A DNA stretch of 64,000 nt, taken from assembly GCF_014534645.1 (NCBI RefSeq), contig NZ_JACVQF010000192.1, positions 62,001-126,000 on the forward strand, in the 5' to 3' direction. This DNA comes from Streptomyces griseicoloratus (GTDB lineage: Bacteria; Actinomycetota; Actinomycetes; Streptomycetales; Streptomycetaceae). Both the position numbers and the translations under genes were made by a program. Positions 32,106 to 41,974 of this stretch are shown here, in pieces. Below the pieces are notes generated by a model that was not told the origin of the DNA, ran no database searches, and worked only from the letters and a program-made list of their open reading frames with translations. Each line of letters begins with the position of its first letter. Positions within the stretch are counted from its first letter, which is position 1.

Positions 32106-32483
32106 ATGAGCAACCCCCAGCAGCTGCGCTACAGCAAGGAGCACGAGTGGCTGTCGGCCGCCGAGGACGGCGTCTCGACGGTCGGCATCACGGAGCACGC
32201 GGCCAACGCGCTCGGTGACGTCGTCTTCGTCCAGCTCCCGACGGTCGGCGACTCGGTGTCCGCGGGCGAGACCTGCGGCGAGCTGGAGTCGACCAAGTCG
32301 GTCTCCGACCTGTACTCCCCCGTCTCCGGCGAGGTCACCGAGGTCAACGAGGACGTCGTGGACGACCCGTCGCTGGTGAACTCCGCGCCCTTCGAGGGCG
32401 GCTGGCTCTTCAAGGTGCGCGTCACGGACGAGCCGGCCGACCTGCTCTCCGCCGACGAGTACACCGCCTTCATCGCCGGCTGA
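32106..32483 (+). CDS. gcvH: Glycine cleavage system H protein
   Basis: 125 residues, the standard length. The lipoyl-Lys lies in [19 protein letters not shown] (Lys near residue 64), and the sequence around it is the usual biotinyl/lipoyl hairpin. The C-terminal [12 protein letters not shown] and [13 protein letters not shown] segments match GcvH. It shuttles the aminomethyl group between the P, T and L proteins. A 121-base gap from gcvT has no obvious terminator, so co-transcription with gcvT and glyA is likely. It has an AGGAG ribosome site. Confidence 0.97.
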   Translation: MSNPQQLRYSKEHEWLSAAEDGVSTVGITEHAANALGDVVFVQLPTVGDSVSAGETCGELESTKSVSDLYSPVSGEVTEVNEDVVDDPSLVNSAPFEGGWLFKVRVTDEPADLLSADEYTAFIAG

Positions 32484-32497
32484 GGAGCCGTATCGAC

Positions 32498-33760
32498 ATG
32501 TCGATCCTGAACACGCCCCTGCACGAGCTCGACCCCGACGTCGCCGCCGCCGTCGACGCCGAGCTGCACCGCCAGCAGTCCACCCTCGAGATGATCGCCT
32601 CCGAGAACTTCGCGCCGGTCGCGGTCATGGAGGCCCAGGGCTCGGTCCTCACCAACAAGTACGCCGAGGGCTACCCCGGCCGCCGCTACTACGGCGGCTG
32701 CGAGCACGTCGACGTGGTCGAGCAGATCGCCATCGACCGCATCAAGGCGCTCTTCGGCGCCGAGCACGCCAACGTGCAGCCGCACTCGGGCGCCCAGGCC
32801 AACGCCGCCGCGATGTTCGCGCTGCTCAAGCCGGGCGACACGATCATGGGTCTGAACCTCGCCCACGGCGGGCACCTGACCCACGGCATGAAGATCAACT
32901 TCTCCGGCAAGCTCTACGACGTCGTCGCCTACCACGTGGGCGAGGACGGCCTGGTCGACATGGCCGAGGTGGAGCGGCTGGCCAAGGAGTCCAAGCCGAA
33001 GCTGATCGTGGCCGGCTGGTCGGCCTACCCGCGGCAGCTGGACTTCGCCGCCTTCCGCCGGATCGCCGACGAGGTCGGCGCGTACCTGATGGTCGACATG
33101 GCGCACTTCGCCGGACTGGTGGCGGCGGGCCTGCACCCCAACCCGGTCCCCCACGCGCACGTGGTGACGACCACCACGCACAAGACGCTGGGCGGCCCGC
33201 GCGGCGGTGTGATCCTCTCCACGGCCGAGCTGGCGAAGAAGATCAACTCCGCTGTCTTCCCCGGTCAGCAGGGTGGTCCCCTGGAGCACGTGGTCGCCGC
33301 CAAGGCGGTCGCCTTCAAGGTCGCGGCGAGCGAGGACTTCCGGGAGCGCCAGCGTCGTACGCTGGAGGGTGCCCGCATCCTCGCCGAGCGCCTGGTGAAG
33401 GACGACGCGAAGGCCGCGGGCGTCTCCGTCCTCACCGGCGGCACGGACGTCCACCTGGTCCTGGTCGACCTGCGCGACTCCGAGCTGGACGGTCAGCAGG
33501 CCGAGGACCGCCTCCACGAGGTCGGCATCACGGTCAACCGCAACGCCGTCCCGAACGACCCGCGCCCGCCGATGGTGACGTCGGGTCTGCGGATCGGCAC
33601 CCCGGCCCTGGCCACCCGCGGCTTCACGGCCGAGGACTTCGCCGAGGTCGCGGACGTCATCGCCGAGGCGCTGAAGCCGTCGTACGACGCCGAGGCGCTG
33701 AAGGCCCGGGTGAAGGCCCTGGCCGACAAGCACCCGCTGTACCCGGGCCTGAACAAGTAA
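32498..33760 (+). CDS. glyA: Serine hydroxymethyltransferase
   Basis: 420 residues, full length. It interconverts serine plus tetrahydrofolate with glycine plus methylene-tetrahydrofolate. Intact motifs include [32 protein letters not shown] (written in part), the PLP-Lys block [15 protein letters not shown], and [12 protein letters not shown]. It starts 14 bases after the gcvH stop and forms a glycine cleavage/serine synthesis pair with gcvT-gcvH. An inverted repeat beyond its stop separates it from sdaA. Confidence 0.98.
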   Translation: MSILNTPLHELDPDVAAAVDAELHRQQSTLEMIASENFAPVAVMEAQGSVLTNKYAEGYPGRRYYGGCEHVDVVEQIAIDRIKALFGAEHANVQPHSGAQANAAAMFALLKPGDTIMGLNLAHGGHLTHGMKINFSGKLYDVVAYHVGEDGLVDMAEVERLAKESKPKLIVAGWSAYPRQLDFAAFRRIADEVGAYLMVDMAHFAGLVAAGLHPNPVPHAHVVTTTTHKTLGGPRGGVILSTAELAKKINSAVFPGQQGGPLEHVVAAKAVAFKVAASEDFRERQRRTLEGARILAERLVKDDAKAAGVSVLTGGTDVHLVLVDLRDSELDGQQAEDRLHEVGITVNRNAVPNDPRPPMVTSGLRIGTPALATRGFTAEDFAEVADVIAEALKPSYDAEALKARVKALADKHPLYPGLNK

Positions 33761-33814
33761 CCGGGTCCGGACGAGTACCAAACCGAGTCCGGACGAACAA
33801 CAAGAAGAACCCCT

Positions 33815-33851
33815 GGGGCACCGTGCCCGCCACAAGTGAGCACGGTGCCCC
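33815..33851 (+). terminator. Hairpin between glyA and sdaA
   Basis: A perfect 12 bp inverted repeat (GGGGCACCGTGC, 33815-33826, with its complement at 33840-33851) has a 13-base loop. It lies about 55 bases after the glyA stop and 38 bases before the sdaA GTG, so it may terminate the glycine-regulated transcript. Just upstream the palindrome GTCCGGAC occurs twice (near 33765-33772 and 33787-33794). Confidence 0.7.
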
Positions 33852-33888
33852 GCCCCTCTGCACCACCCCCGTCTTGAGGAGTCCCCCC

Positions 33889-35256
<1,368 letters not shown>

Positions 35257-35371
35257 GCGGGGCCGGCGGACGGGCTTCTCGCGTCTCACATCCTGACACC
35301 TGCTTTTCGAAAAATAAGACGCCTGAGATCGTTGCGGTGCAAGCACCTTTCGCACGTGAAAGACCGAGCAC

Positions 35372-36790
35372 ATGCCCGCACCAGCCACCGGCTCCGCCCA
35401 GACGCCCGTCAATCCGCGGTCCCGCGTCCTCGTCGCCAGCCTGATCGGCACGACGATCGAGTTCTACGACTTCTACATCTACGCGACCGCGGCCGTACTG
35501 GTCTTCCCCGAGCTCTTCTTCCCGAGCAGCGACCCGACCACGGCGCTGCTGTCGTCCTTCGCGGTCTTCGGCGCCGCGATGGTCGCCCGCCCGATCGGGG
35601 CCGTCTTCTTCGGACACCTCGGTGACCGGCTCGGCCGCAAGAAGACGCTGGTGGTCTCGCTGCTCACCATGGGCATAGCGACGTTCCTCATCGGCGTGCT
35701 GCCCACCTACGCGCAGGCCGGCTGGATCGCCACCGCACTGCTGGTGCTGATGCGGCTCGCGCAGGGCTTCGCGCTCGGCGGCGAGTGGAGCGGCGCCGCC
35801 CTGGTCGCCACCGAGAACGCCCCCAGCGGCAAGCGCGCCCTGTACGGCACCTTCCCGCAGCTGGGCGCCCCGCTCGGCTTCATCATCGGCAACGGCCTGT
35901 TCCTGATCATCGGGGCGCTGCTGCCGTCCGCCGCCGGCGCCGACCCCTCGCAGCCCTCCGACGCCTTCGTCAGCTGGGGCTGGCGCATCCCGTTCCTGTT
36001 CTCCGCCGTGATGGTCGCGATCGGCCTGTGGGTGCGGTCGCGGCTCGTGGAGTCGGCGGTGTTCACCAAGACGCAGGAGACCGGGAAGGTCCGCAAGCTG
36101 CCGCTGGCCACCGTGGTCCGGGGCCACTGGAAGCAGCTGATCCTCGGCACCTTCATCATGCTGGCGACGTACGTGCTCTTCTACCTGATGACCACGTTCT
36201 CGCTGAGCTACGGACGCACCGCCGAGGACGCCGCCGTGCCCGGCCTGGGCTACAGCTACACCACGTTCGTGCTGATGATGATCTTCGGGGTGCTGTTCTT
36301 CGCCGCGTTCACCCTGGTCTCCGGCCCGCTCGCCGACAAGTACGGGCGCCGCACCACCCTGATCTGGATCACCGCCGCGATCGTGGTCTTCGGACTGGTC
36401 TGGGTGCCGCTGATCGGTCTGGGCACGCTCGGCGTGGTGCTGTGGCTCGTGCTCGGCTTCACCCTGATGGGCATGACGTTCGGCCCGATGGGCGCGCTGC
36501 TGCCCGAGCTGTTCCCGACGAGCGTGCGCTACACCGGATCCGGCGTCTCGTACAACGTCAGCTCGATCCTCGGCGCCGCCGTCGCCCCGTTCATCGCGGT
36601 GGCGCTGTGGGAGGCCGGCGACGGCTCGCCGTGGCTGGTCGGCGTCTACCTCTCGTCGATGGCGGTGCTGACGCTGATCGCGCTGCTCCTCGGCAAGGAG
36701 ACCAAGGACATCTCCCTGGACGACGGCGAGGACACCTCCGCCGCCGACGGCACGCGCCCCGCGGCCGCCGTGTCAGCCTCTCCCTCCTGA
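35372..36790 (+). CDS. MFS transporter, metabolite:proton symporter (MHS) family
   Basis: 472 residues with about 12 membrane helices. The MHS hallmark at the N-terminus is clear: IGTTIEFYDFYIYATAAVLVFP, and GHLGDRLGRKKTLVVSLL is the loop 2-3 motif. FALGGEWSGAALVATENAP lies in helix 5. Members take up organic acids, betaine or amino-acid derivatives; with sdaA just upstream a small carboxylate is plausible but unproven. A 115-base gap upstream contains an inverted repeat (CTTTC/GAAAG, near 35350) and no clear ribosome site before the ATG. Confidence 0.93.
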   Translation: MPAPATGSAQTPVNPRSRVLVASLIGTTIEFYDFYIYATAAVLVFPELFFPSSDPTTALLSSFAVFGAAMVARPIGAVFFGHLGDRLGRKKTLVVSLLTMGIATFLIGVLPTYAQAGWIATALLVLMRLAQGFALGGEWSGAALVATENAPSGKRALYGTFPQLGAPLGFIIGNGLFLIIGALLPSAAGADPSQPSDAFVSWGWRIPFLFSAVMVAIGLWVRSRLVESAVFTKTQETGKVRKLPLATVVRGHWKQLILGTFIMLATYVLFYLMTTFSLSYGRTAEDAAVPGLGYSYTTFVLMMIFGVLFFAAFTLVSGPLADKYGRRTTLIWITAAIVVFGLVWVPLIGLGTLGVVLWLVLGFTLMGMTFGPMGALLPELFPTSVRYTGSGVSYNVSSILGAAVAPFIAVALWEAGDGSPWLVGVYLSSMAVLTLIALLLGKETKDISLDDGEDTSAADGTRPAAAVSASPS

Positions 36791-36919
36791 TCCGACCGGC
36801 GTTCACCACCACCGGGTTTCGGACATCCACGCGCCCGGCGTACGGCCGCCGCTGCGGGGCATAACAACAACTCACGCCCCCGGGGCACTTGAGCCCCACC
36901 GGCACCCGAGGGAGTCCCC

Positions 36920-37477
36920 ATGCTGCGCGGCATCGACGTGAGCGCGTACCAGTCCGCCACCTACGACACGGACGGCCTCTCCTTCGTCTTCATCAAGGCG
37001 ACGGAGGGCCGTTCCTACGTCAACCCCAAACTCGAGGCCCAGACGAAGCGGGCCCGCGACGCCGGTCTCGTCGTCGGCTTCTACCACTTCCTGTGGCCCG
37101 GCAACCTCACCGCCCAGGCCGAGTACTTCGTCTCCAAGGCCCCGGAGAAGAAGGGCGACCTCCTCGCCGTCGACTGGGAGACGACGGGCGAGGGCACCCA
37201 CGCGAGCAACGCCGAGAAGGACCGCTTCATCCGGAAGGTGAAGGAGCTGCGGCCGGACAACAGGGTCGTCCTCTACTGCAACAGGCATTTCTGGCTCACC
37301 AAGGACACGACGTCCTACGCCGGTGACGGCCTCTGGATCGCCGACTACGTGACGGCCGGCGAGCCGCGCATCAAGGCCAAGTGGCGCTTCCACCAGTACA
37401 CCGACGACCCGCTGGACAAGAACGTCGCGGACTTCTCCAGCGAGTCGGCGTTGCGCGAGTGGGCCGAGGGCGCCTGA
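36920..37477 (+). CDS. GH25 lysozyme-like (muramidase) without signal peptide
   Basis: 185 residues. The fold motifs of glycosyl hydrolase family 25 are present in order: GIDVSAYQ at 4-11 (catalytic Asp), FVFIKATEGRSYVNP near 25, GFYHFLWPG near 55, and LAVDWETTGEGTH near 90 (DxE acid/base). The C-terminal half has WIADYVTAGEP and WRFHQYTD. It would cleave the MurNAc-GlcNAc bond. The N-terminus begins directly with the enzyme fold, so export must be by lysis, holin-like or unconventional means. Its stop is 7 bases before that of the convergent oxidoreductase gene. Confidence 0.88.
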   Translation: MLRGIDVSAYQSATYDTDGLSFVFIKATEGRSYVNPKLEAQTKRARDAGLVVGFYHFLWPGNLTAQAEYFVSKAPEKKGDLLAVDWETTGEGTHASNAEKDRFIRKVKELRPDNRVVLYCNRHFWLTKDTTSYAGDGLWIADYVTAGEPRIKAKWRFHQYTDDPLDKNVADFSSESALREWAEGA

Positions 37478-37483
37478 GGCGGG

Positions 37484-38146
37484 TCAGCCTCGGAAGGCGG
37501 CCGGGCGTTCCGGCGAGGCTTCGGAGAGGGCCTTGGTGACGGCTTCGACGCCCTCGCGGAGGCCGTAGACCGGGGTGTCGGGCTGCTGGCGCCAGGAGTC
37601 GTCGATGCCGCCCGCGTCGACGGTGTCGAAGCCGAGTTCGTCGATCAGGGCCCGCACCTTGGCCTTGGCCGCCTCGTCGTCGCCGGCCACCGGGAGCGCG
37701 AGGCGGTCGGGGGCGCCGGCGGGGCGGTGGCGGTCCAGGATGTCCTGGGCGTAGGTGCCGTTGAACGCCTTGATGACCGGGTGGCCGATGTGGCGTTCGG
37801 TCCAGCGGCTCTCGGTGAGTCCCTCGTCCTCGACGGCCGCGATCCGCCCGTCGCGCTCGCGGGGGTAGTAGTTGCCGGTGTCGATGACGGCCACGCCCTC
37901 GGCGGCGCCGTCGAGCAGGCCGGACGGGAGGTCGGGCACCGCCTTGAAGGGGACCGTGACGACCACGATCTCGGCGCCGCGCGCCGCCTCCTCGGCCCGT
38001 ACCGGTCGTGCGCCGGTCTCCTCGGCCAGTTCGGTGAGCGTGTGCGGCCCGCGGGAGTTGGCGACGGAGACGTCGTGCCCGAGGGCGGTCAGCCGCCGGG
38101 TGAGATTGCCGCCGATGTTGCCCGCGCCGATGATGCCGATCTTCAT
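37484..38146 (-). CDS. NADPH-dependent F420 reductase-like / NAD(P)-binding oxidoreductase
   Basis: 220 residues from the ATG at 38146. The N-terminal Rossmann motif GIIGAGNIGGNLTRRL (3-18) is followed by a short HDVSVANSRGP. The pattern AEIVVVTVPFKAVPDLP and the later HPVIKAFNGTYAQDI match the NADP oxidoreductase/F420-dependent family. In Actinobacteria these proteins either reduce F420 with NADPH or act on other substrates; the sequence alone does not decide. It lies downstream of the GntR-family gene on the same strand with a 91-base gap. Confidence 0.82.
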   Translation of the reverse strand: MKIGIIGAGNIGGNLTRRLTALGHDVSVANSRGPHTLTELAEETGARPVRAEEAARGAEIVVVTVPFKAVPDLPSGLLDGAAEGVAVIDTGNYYPRERDGRIAAVEDEGLTESRWTERHIGHPVIKAFNGTYAQDILDRHRPAGAPDRLALPVAGDDEAAKAKVRALIDELGFDTVDAGGIDDSWRQQPDTPVYGLREGVEAVTKALSEASPERPAAFRG

Positions 38147-38237
38147 GATGCTGACTCGCCTGGCCTTTCGGAGGTCGTGTCCTGCGACGTCCGGCGATGA
38201 GTGCCGGTGATCACCACCAACCTCCGCGCGGCGCCCG

Positions 38238-38948
38238 CTATTCCGCGGCCGGCCCGCCTTCACTCCGCCGCAGCAGGGCCAGCGTGTTCTCCAGTTCGCC
38301 CCGGAGCGCGGCCGCCGCGGCCTCCGGGTCTCCGGCCACGACCGCCTCGACGAGGGCGGTGTGGGTGTCGTCGCCCGTGTTCGGGTCGTGCTCGCGGACG
38401 CGTACGAGGTCGAGCATGTCGAGCAGTCCCTCGCGCAGTGTGGGGACGAACTCGGTGAACAGGTCGGTGAGCAGGGGGTTGTGGGCGGCGGCGACCACGG
38501 CCCGGTGCAGGGCGATGTCGGCGTCGACGAAGGCGGTGTCGTCCCGCGCCGACGCGGCCCGGCGTTCGTCGAGCGCGGTCCGCAGCGCGGCGGTGTCGTC
38601 GTCCGTGCGCCGGGCCGCCGCCAGGTGGGCGGCGTGGACCTCGACCGCCATGCGGACCTCGTACACATCGGTCACCGCGGCCCGGCGCAGCCGGGTGGGC
38701 CAGTCCTCGACGGGCTCGGTGGCGATGACGAAGACGCCGGCGCCCTGCCGGGGCTGGACGAGGCCCGCGCCGGCCAGCGCGCGCAGGGCCTCGCGCACGG
38801 TGGAGCGGCCCACGCCGAGTTCCTTGGCCAGGGTCGTCTCGCCGGGCAGCCGGGTGCCGACGGGCCAGTGGCCGCCGGTGATCTGCGCGCGCAGACGTTC
38901 GGCGGCCTGTTCGACCAGGGGGCTGGGGCGGACGGCGCCTAGCGGCAT
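38238..38948 (-). CDS. GntR/FadR-subfamily (FCD-domain) transcriptional regulator
   Basis: 236 residues. The winged helix-turn-helix is N-terminal (LPGETTLAKELGVGRSTVREALRALAGAGLVQ, near 35-65). The FCD domain has VYEVRMAVEVHAAHLAA, the DIALHRAVVAAAHNPLL motif with metal-binding Asp and His, and a distal HTALVEAVVAGDPEAAAAAL. Such regulators bind small carboxylates. It is divergent from the leuA leader with 62 bases between starts and could regulate it or the adjacent oxidoreductase. Confidence 0.93.
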   Translation of the reverse strand: MPLGAVRPSPLVEQAAERLRAQITGGHWPVGTRLPGETTLAKELGVGRSTVREALRALAGAGLVQPRQGAGVFVIATEPVEDWPTRLRRAAVTDVYEVRMAVEVHAAHLAAARRTDDDTAALRTALDERRAASARDDTAFVDADIALHRAVVAAAHNPLLTDLFTEFVPTLREGLLDMLDLVRVREHDPNTGDDTHTALVEAVVAGDPEAAAAALRGELENTLALLRRSEGGPAAE

Positions 38949-38973
38949 CGGGGGTCACCTACCGGTTTCACAC

Positions 38974-39003
38974 TTGTCTGAGGACCTGAGTTGTGGATAG
39001 CGT
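38974..39003 (+). promoter_or_regulatory. Possible promoter of the leuA leader transcript
   Basis: TTGTCT (38974-38979) is followed after 18 bases by TAGCGT (38998-39003), fitting a sigma-HrdB-type -35/-10 in Streptomyces. A start about seven bases further would begin the transcript at or just before the leader ATG at 39011. The two elements are plausible, not proven. Confidence 0.4.
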
Positions 39004-39010
39004 ACCGGGC

Positions 39011-39058
39011 ATGACGCTCTGCGGTCTCCTTCTCCTCGGCTGCCGCGGCGGGGCCTGA
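39011..39058 (+). CDS. leuL: leuA leader peptide (leucine attenuator), 15 codons
   Basis: The reading frame gives MTLCGLLLLGCRGGA and stops at TGA (39056-39058). Five of fifteen residues are Leu, four of them in a run (CTC CTT CTC CTC). Beyond it lies a perfect 11 bp stem (39043-39053 with 39070-39080), and overlapping it an alternative 7 bp stem (39062-39068, GACCGGC, with 39092-39098, GCCGGTC). The two stems cannot both form. Leader peptides rich in Leu codons before leuA are known in Actinobacteria as sites of ribosome-mediated attenuation. Confidence 0.88.
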   Translation: MTLCGLLLLGCRGGA

Positions 39059-39098
39059 CGCGACCGGCACCCCGCCGCGGGTCGCCGTGCTGCCGGTC
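39043..39098 (+). promoter_or_regulatory. Alternative stem-loops of the leuA attenuator
   Basis: Stem A (CCGCGGCGGGG, 39043-39053, with 39070-39080) begins within the leader's last codons. Stem B (39062-39068 with 39092-39098) uses the loop of A and reaches downstream, so it interleaves with A. A ribosome stalled at the Leu run would sit over the 5' arm of A and favour B. Whether B acts at transcription or frees translation of leuA (start 39134) cannot be judged from the sequence. No U-tract follows. Confidence 0.65.
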
Positions 39099-39133
39099 AC
39101 CGTCCGACCGAGCCGGAAGGCCACCAGCAGACG

Positions 39134-40861
39134 ATGACCACCACCCCGTACGAGCGGCCGCTGTGGAACCCGCAGCGGCCCAGCCCCATGCCGTTCCACC
39201 GCTACCGCCCCTTCGACGAGCGCGTCGACGTGCCCGTCACCGACCGCAGCTGGCCCTCCGGCCGGCTCCGGCAGGCCCCGCTGTGGGTCCCCGTCGATCT
39301 GCGCGACGGCAACCAGGCCCTCGCCGAGCCGATGGACACGCCCCGCAAGCGCCGGTTCTTCGACCTGCTGGTCGCCACCGGCTTCAAGGAGATCGAGGTC
39401 GGCTACCCGTCCGCGAGCCGCACCGACTTCGACTTCGTACGGCACCTGGCGACCAGCGGCGCCGTGCCGGACGACGTCACGCCGGTCGTCTTCACGCCCG
39501 CCCGGCGGGACCTGATCGACCGCACCTTCGACGCGATCGCGGGGCTGCCGCGGGCGGTCGTGCACCTGTACGTGGCGACCTCGCCGGTGTGGCGGGACGT
39601 CGTGCTGGGCCGGGGGCGGGACGAGGTGCGGCGGACCGTGCGGGAGGCCGCCGAGCACATGGCCCGCCGTGCCGACCCCGCCGCCTGCGTCCGTTTCCAG
39701 TTCTCGCCGGAGACCTTCAACCTCACCGAGCCCGACTTCGTCCTGGAGCTGTGCGACGGGCTGACGGAGCTGTGGGACGCGAGCCCGGACCGGCCGGTCA
39801 CGCACAACCTCCCCGCGACGGTCGAGATCGCCACCCCGAACGTCTACGCCGACCAGATCGAGTACATGCACCGGCATCTGGCCCGCCGTGACAGCGTCAT
39901 CCTCTCCGTGCACCCGCACAACGACCGCGGCACGGGCGTCGCCTGCGCCGAACTCGCCGTGCTGGCCGGCGCCCAGCGGGTGGAGGGCTGCCTGTTCGGC
40001 AACGGCGAGCGCACCGGCAACGTCGACCTGGTCACCCTCGCCCTCAACCTGTACGCCCAGGGCGTCGACCCGATGGTCGACCTCAGCGACATCGACACGG
40101 TCCGCGACACCGTCGAGCACTGCAACCGGCTGCCCGTGCACGTCCGGCACCCGTACGCCGGCGAGCTCGTGTACACGGCGTTCTCCGGCACCCACCAGGA
40201 CGCGATCAGCAAGGGGCTGGCCCGCCACGCCCGTGCCGCGGCCGAGGCGGGGGTGCCCGAGGGGCAGGCGCCGTGGGCGGTGCCGTACCTGCCGATCGAC
40301 CCGGCCGACGTGGGCCGGTCCTACGAGGCGGTGATCCGCGTGAACTCCCAGTCGGGCAAGGGCGGGGTGGCGTATCTGCTGCGTACGCACGCCGGCTACG
40401 ACCTGCCGCCGCGGATGCGGCCCGAGTTCGCCCGCCTCGTGCAGGAGGCGACGGACGACAGCGGACGGGAGGCCACGGGCAAGGAGCTGCACGAGCTGTT
40501 CCGGACGACGTATCTGGACGACGGCGGCGACACCGCGGTGCGGCTCGCGGCCTGGTCGGCGCAGCCCGACCCGTCCGGCGGCCGGCGTTTCGTGGGCACC
40601 CTGGAGACCGGTGGCCGCCCCGGGGACCAGGAGGGCACCGGCGAGGACACCCTCGCCGCCTTCGTCGACGCGCTCGCGGGCGCCGGATTCGCCGTGGACG
40701 TCCTGGAGACCTCGGCGCACCCGGTGGACGGCGGCTGCGTCGCCTACGCCGAGTGCCGGGTGGGCGGCAGGACGCTGTGGGGTGCGGGCGAGGGCCGTTC
40801 GGCACCGGAGGCGACCGTGCGGGCGGTGCTGTCCGCGGTGAACCGGGCGGCGGTGCGATGA
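39134..40861 (+). CDS. leuA: 2-isopropylmalate synthase
   Basis: 575 residues, the long actinobacterial form with a regulatory C-terminal domain. It condenses acetyl-CoA with 2-oxoisovalerate in leucine synthesis. The catalytic TIM barrel has [14 protein letters not shown] with the metal-binding Asp, [12 protein letters not shown], and the [15 protein letters not shown] metal site. The LeuA regulatory domain lies in the last 130 residues ([28 protein letters not shown] in part), where Leu would bind for feedback. Its ATG is 75 bases beyond the leader stop, and its stop overlaps the next gene (ATGA). Confidence 0.97.
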   Translation: MTTTPYERPLWNPQRPSPMPFHRYRPFDERVDVPVTDRSWPSGRLRQAPLWVPVDLRDGNQALAEPMDTPRKRRFFDLLVATGFKEIEVGYPSASRTDFDFVRHLATSGAVPDDVTPVVFTPARRDLIDRTFDAIAGLPRAVVHLYVATSPVWRDVVLGRGRDEVRRTVREAAEHMARRADPAACVRFQFSPETFNLTEPDFVLELCDGLTELWDASPDRPVTHNLPATVEIATPNVYADQIEYMHRHLARRDSVILSVHPHNDRGTGVACAELAVLAGAQRVEGCLFGNGERTGNVDLVTLALNLYAQGVDPMVDLSDIDTVRDTVEHCNRLPVHVRHPYAGELVYTAFSGTHQDAISKGLARHARAAAEAGVPEGQAPWAVPYLPIDPADVGRSYEAVIRVNSQSGKGGVAYLLRTHAGYDLPPRMRPEFARLVQEATDDSGREATGKELHELFRTTYLDDGGDTAVRLAAWSAQPDPSGGRRFVGTLETGGRPGDQEGTGEDTLAAFVDALAGAGFAVDVLETSAHPVDGGCVAYAECRVGGRTLWGAGEGRSAPEATVRAVLSAVNRAAVR

Positions 40862-41646
40862 CCGAGGTCCTGCGTGCCGAGGACGTCCACGTCGTGCGCG
40901 ACGGCCGGCCGATCCTCCAGGAGGTGTCCCTCACCGTCCGGGCCGGCGAGCACTGGGCGCTGCTCGGCGCCAACGGAGCGGGCAAGTCCACGCTGCTGAG
41001 CCTGCTGGGCGCCCTGGTCCACCCGACGCGGGGCTCGGTGGAGGTGCTGGGCCGCCGCCTGGGCCGCGTCGACCTGCGGGAACTGCGCGCGTACGTCGGC
41101 CATGTCGACCCGCGTCATCCGCTCACCTCTCCGCTGCGGGTCCGGGACGTCGTCCTGACCGGGCTGACCAACTCGGTGGAGCGGCTGCCGCGCTGGCGGC
41201 CGACGCCGGAGCAGGAGGAGCGGGCCGAGCAGCTGATGCGGACGCTCGGGGTGGCGGGCCTGCGCGAGGCGCGCTGGCCCACGCTCTCCCAGGGGCAGCG
41301 CGGCCGGACCCTGATCGCGCGGGCCCTGATGCCGGAGCCCCGGCTGCTGCTCCTGGACGAACCGGCCACCGGCCTGGATCTGCCGGGCCGGGAGCAGTTG
41401 ATCGGTGCGCTGGACGAGCTGCGCCGGGGACATCCCCGTCTGGCGACGGTCCTGGTCACCCACCATCTGGAGGAACTGCCGCCCGGCACCACGCACGCGC
41501 TGCTGCTGCGCGAGGGCCGGACCCTGGCGGCCGGCCCGGTGGCGCGGGTGCTCACCGACGACGCGGTCGGCAAGTGCTTCGACCTGCCGCTCACCCTGAC
41601 GCGGCAGGACGGACGCTGGAGCGTCCGGGTCCGGCACCGCGCATGA
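40858..41646 (+). CDS. Orphan ABC transporter ATP-binding protein coupled to leuA
   Basis: 262 residues from the ATG at 40858 that overlaps the leuA stop. Walker [10 protein letters not shown] (near 38-46), a Q-loop region, a slightly divergent signature [10 protein letters not shown], Walker [16 protein letters not shown] and an H-loop VTHHLEELP are all there. There is no permease beside it, and the LSQGQ signature resembles the ModF/PhrA or ABC-F-like soluble ATPases. Possibly a non-transport ABC protein. The coupling to leuA implies the two are made together, an unusual pairing. Confidence 0.85.
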   Translation: MTEVLRAEDVHVVRDGRPILQEVSLTVRAGEHWALLGANGAGKSTLLSLLGALVHPTRGSVEVLGRRLGRVDLRELRAYVGHVDPRHPLTSPLRVRDVVLTGLTNSVERLPRWRPTPEQEERAEQLMRTLGVAGLREARWPTLSQGQRGRTLIARALMPEPRLLLLDEPATGLDLPGREQLIGALDELRRGHPRLATVLVTHHLEELPPGTTHALLLREGRTLAAGPVARVLTDDAVGKCFDLPLTLTRQDGRWSVRVRHRA

Positions 41647-41652
41647 CGCAGA

Positions 41653-41689
41653 GGGGCGCCCGCTCCCGGAGCCGGGATGCGGGCGCCCC
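41653..41689. terminator. Bidirectional terminator between the ABC ATPase and cabC
   Basis: A perfect 11 bp inverted repeat (GGGGCGCCCGC, 41653-41663, and its complement, 41679-41689) whose loop contains a second short stem (TCCCG/CGGGA). The stop codons of two convergent genes lie 7 bases before and 13 bases after it. It is symmetric and could serve both directions. Confidence 0.82.
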
Positions 41690-41701
41690 GTGCGGCACGC
41701 G

Positions 41702-41914
41702 TCACTTGTTCAGGTGGGCCCAGAACTCGTCGAACGACAGCAGCTTGTCGCCGTTGAGGTCACGGCTGGCGATGATCGCCTCGGCGACCGTCTCCGTGAC
41801 ATTCCAGTCGCCCCCCTGGGCCAGGGCGGCCTTGAACTCGGCCGCGGTGATCTGACCGTCACCGTCCGTGTCGATCCGCTCGAACTGCTTGCGTGCTTCC
41901 TCGATGTCGGCCAC
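41702..41914 (-). CDS. cabC: EF-hand calcium-binding protein, CabC-like
   Basis: 70 residues from the GTG at 41914, supported by GAGGGG seven bases upstream; an upstream ATG would add seven residues. Two EF-hands are visible: DTDGDGQITAAEF (loop positions 1, 3, 5, 9, 12 filled) near residues 15-27, and DLNGDKLLSFDEF near 53-65, also complete. The protein is acidic and cytoplasmic. It matches CabC of S. coelicolor, reported to buffer calcium in spore germination and aerial growth; that identification is from memory and size. Confidence 0.88.
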   Translation of the reverse strand: MADIEEARKQFERIDTDGDGQITAAEFKAALAQGGDWNVTETVAEAIIASRDLNGDKLLSFDEFWAHLNK

Positions 41915-41974
41915 CGGTCCGCCCCTCTTCGTCACACTTTGCTACACGTTGCTGTCGTACTGACGCAGGTCAGA

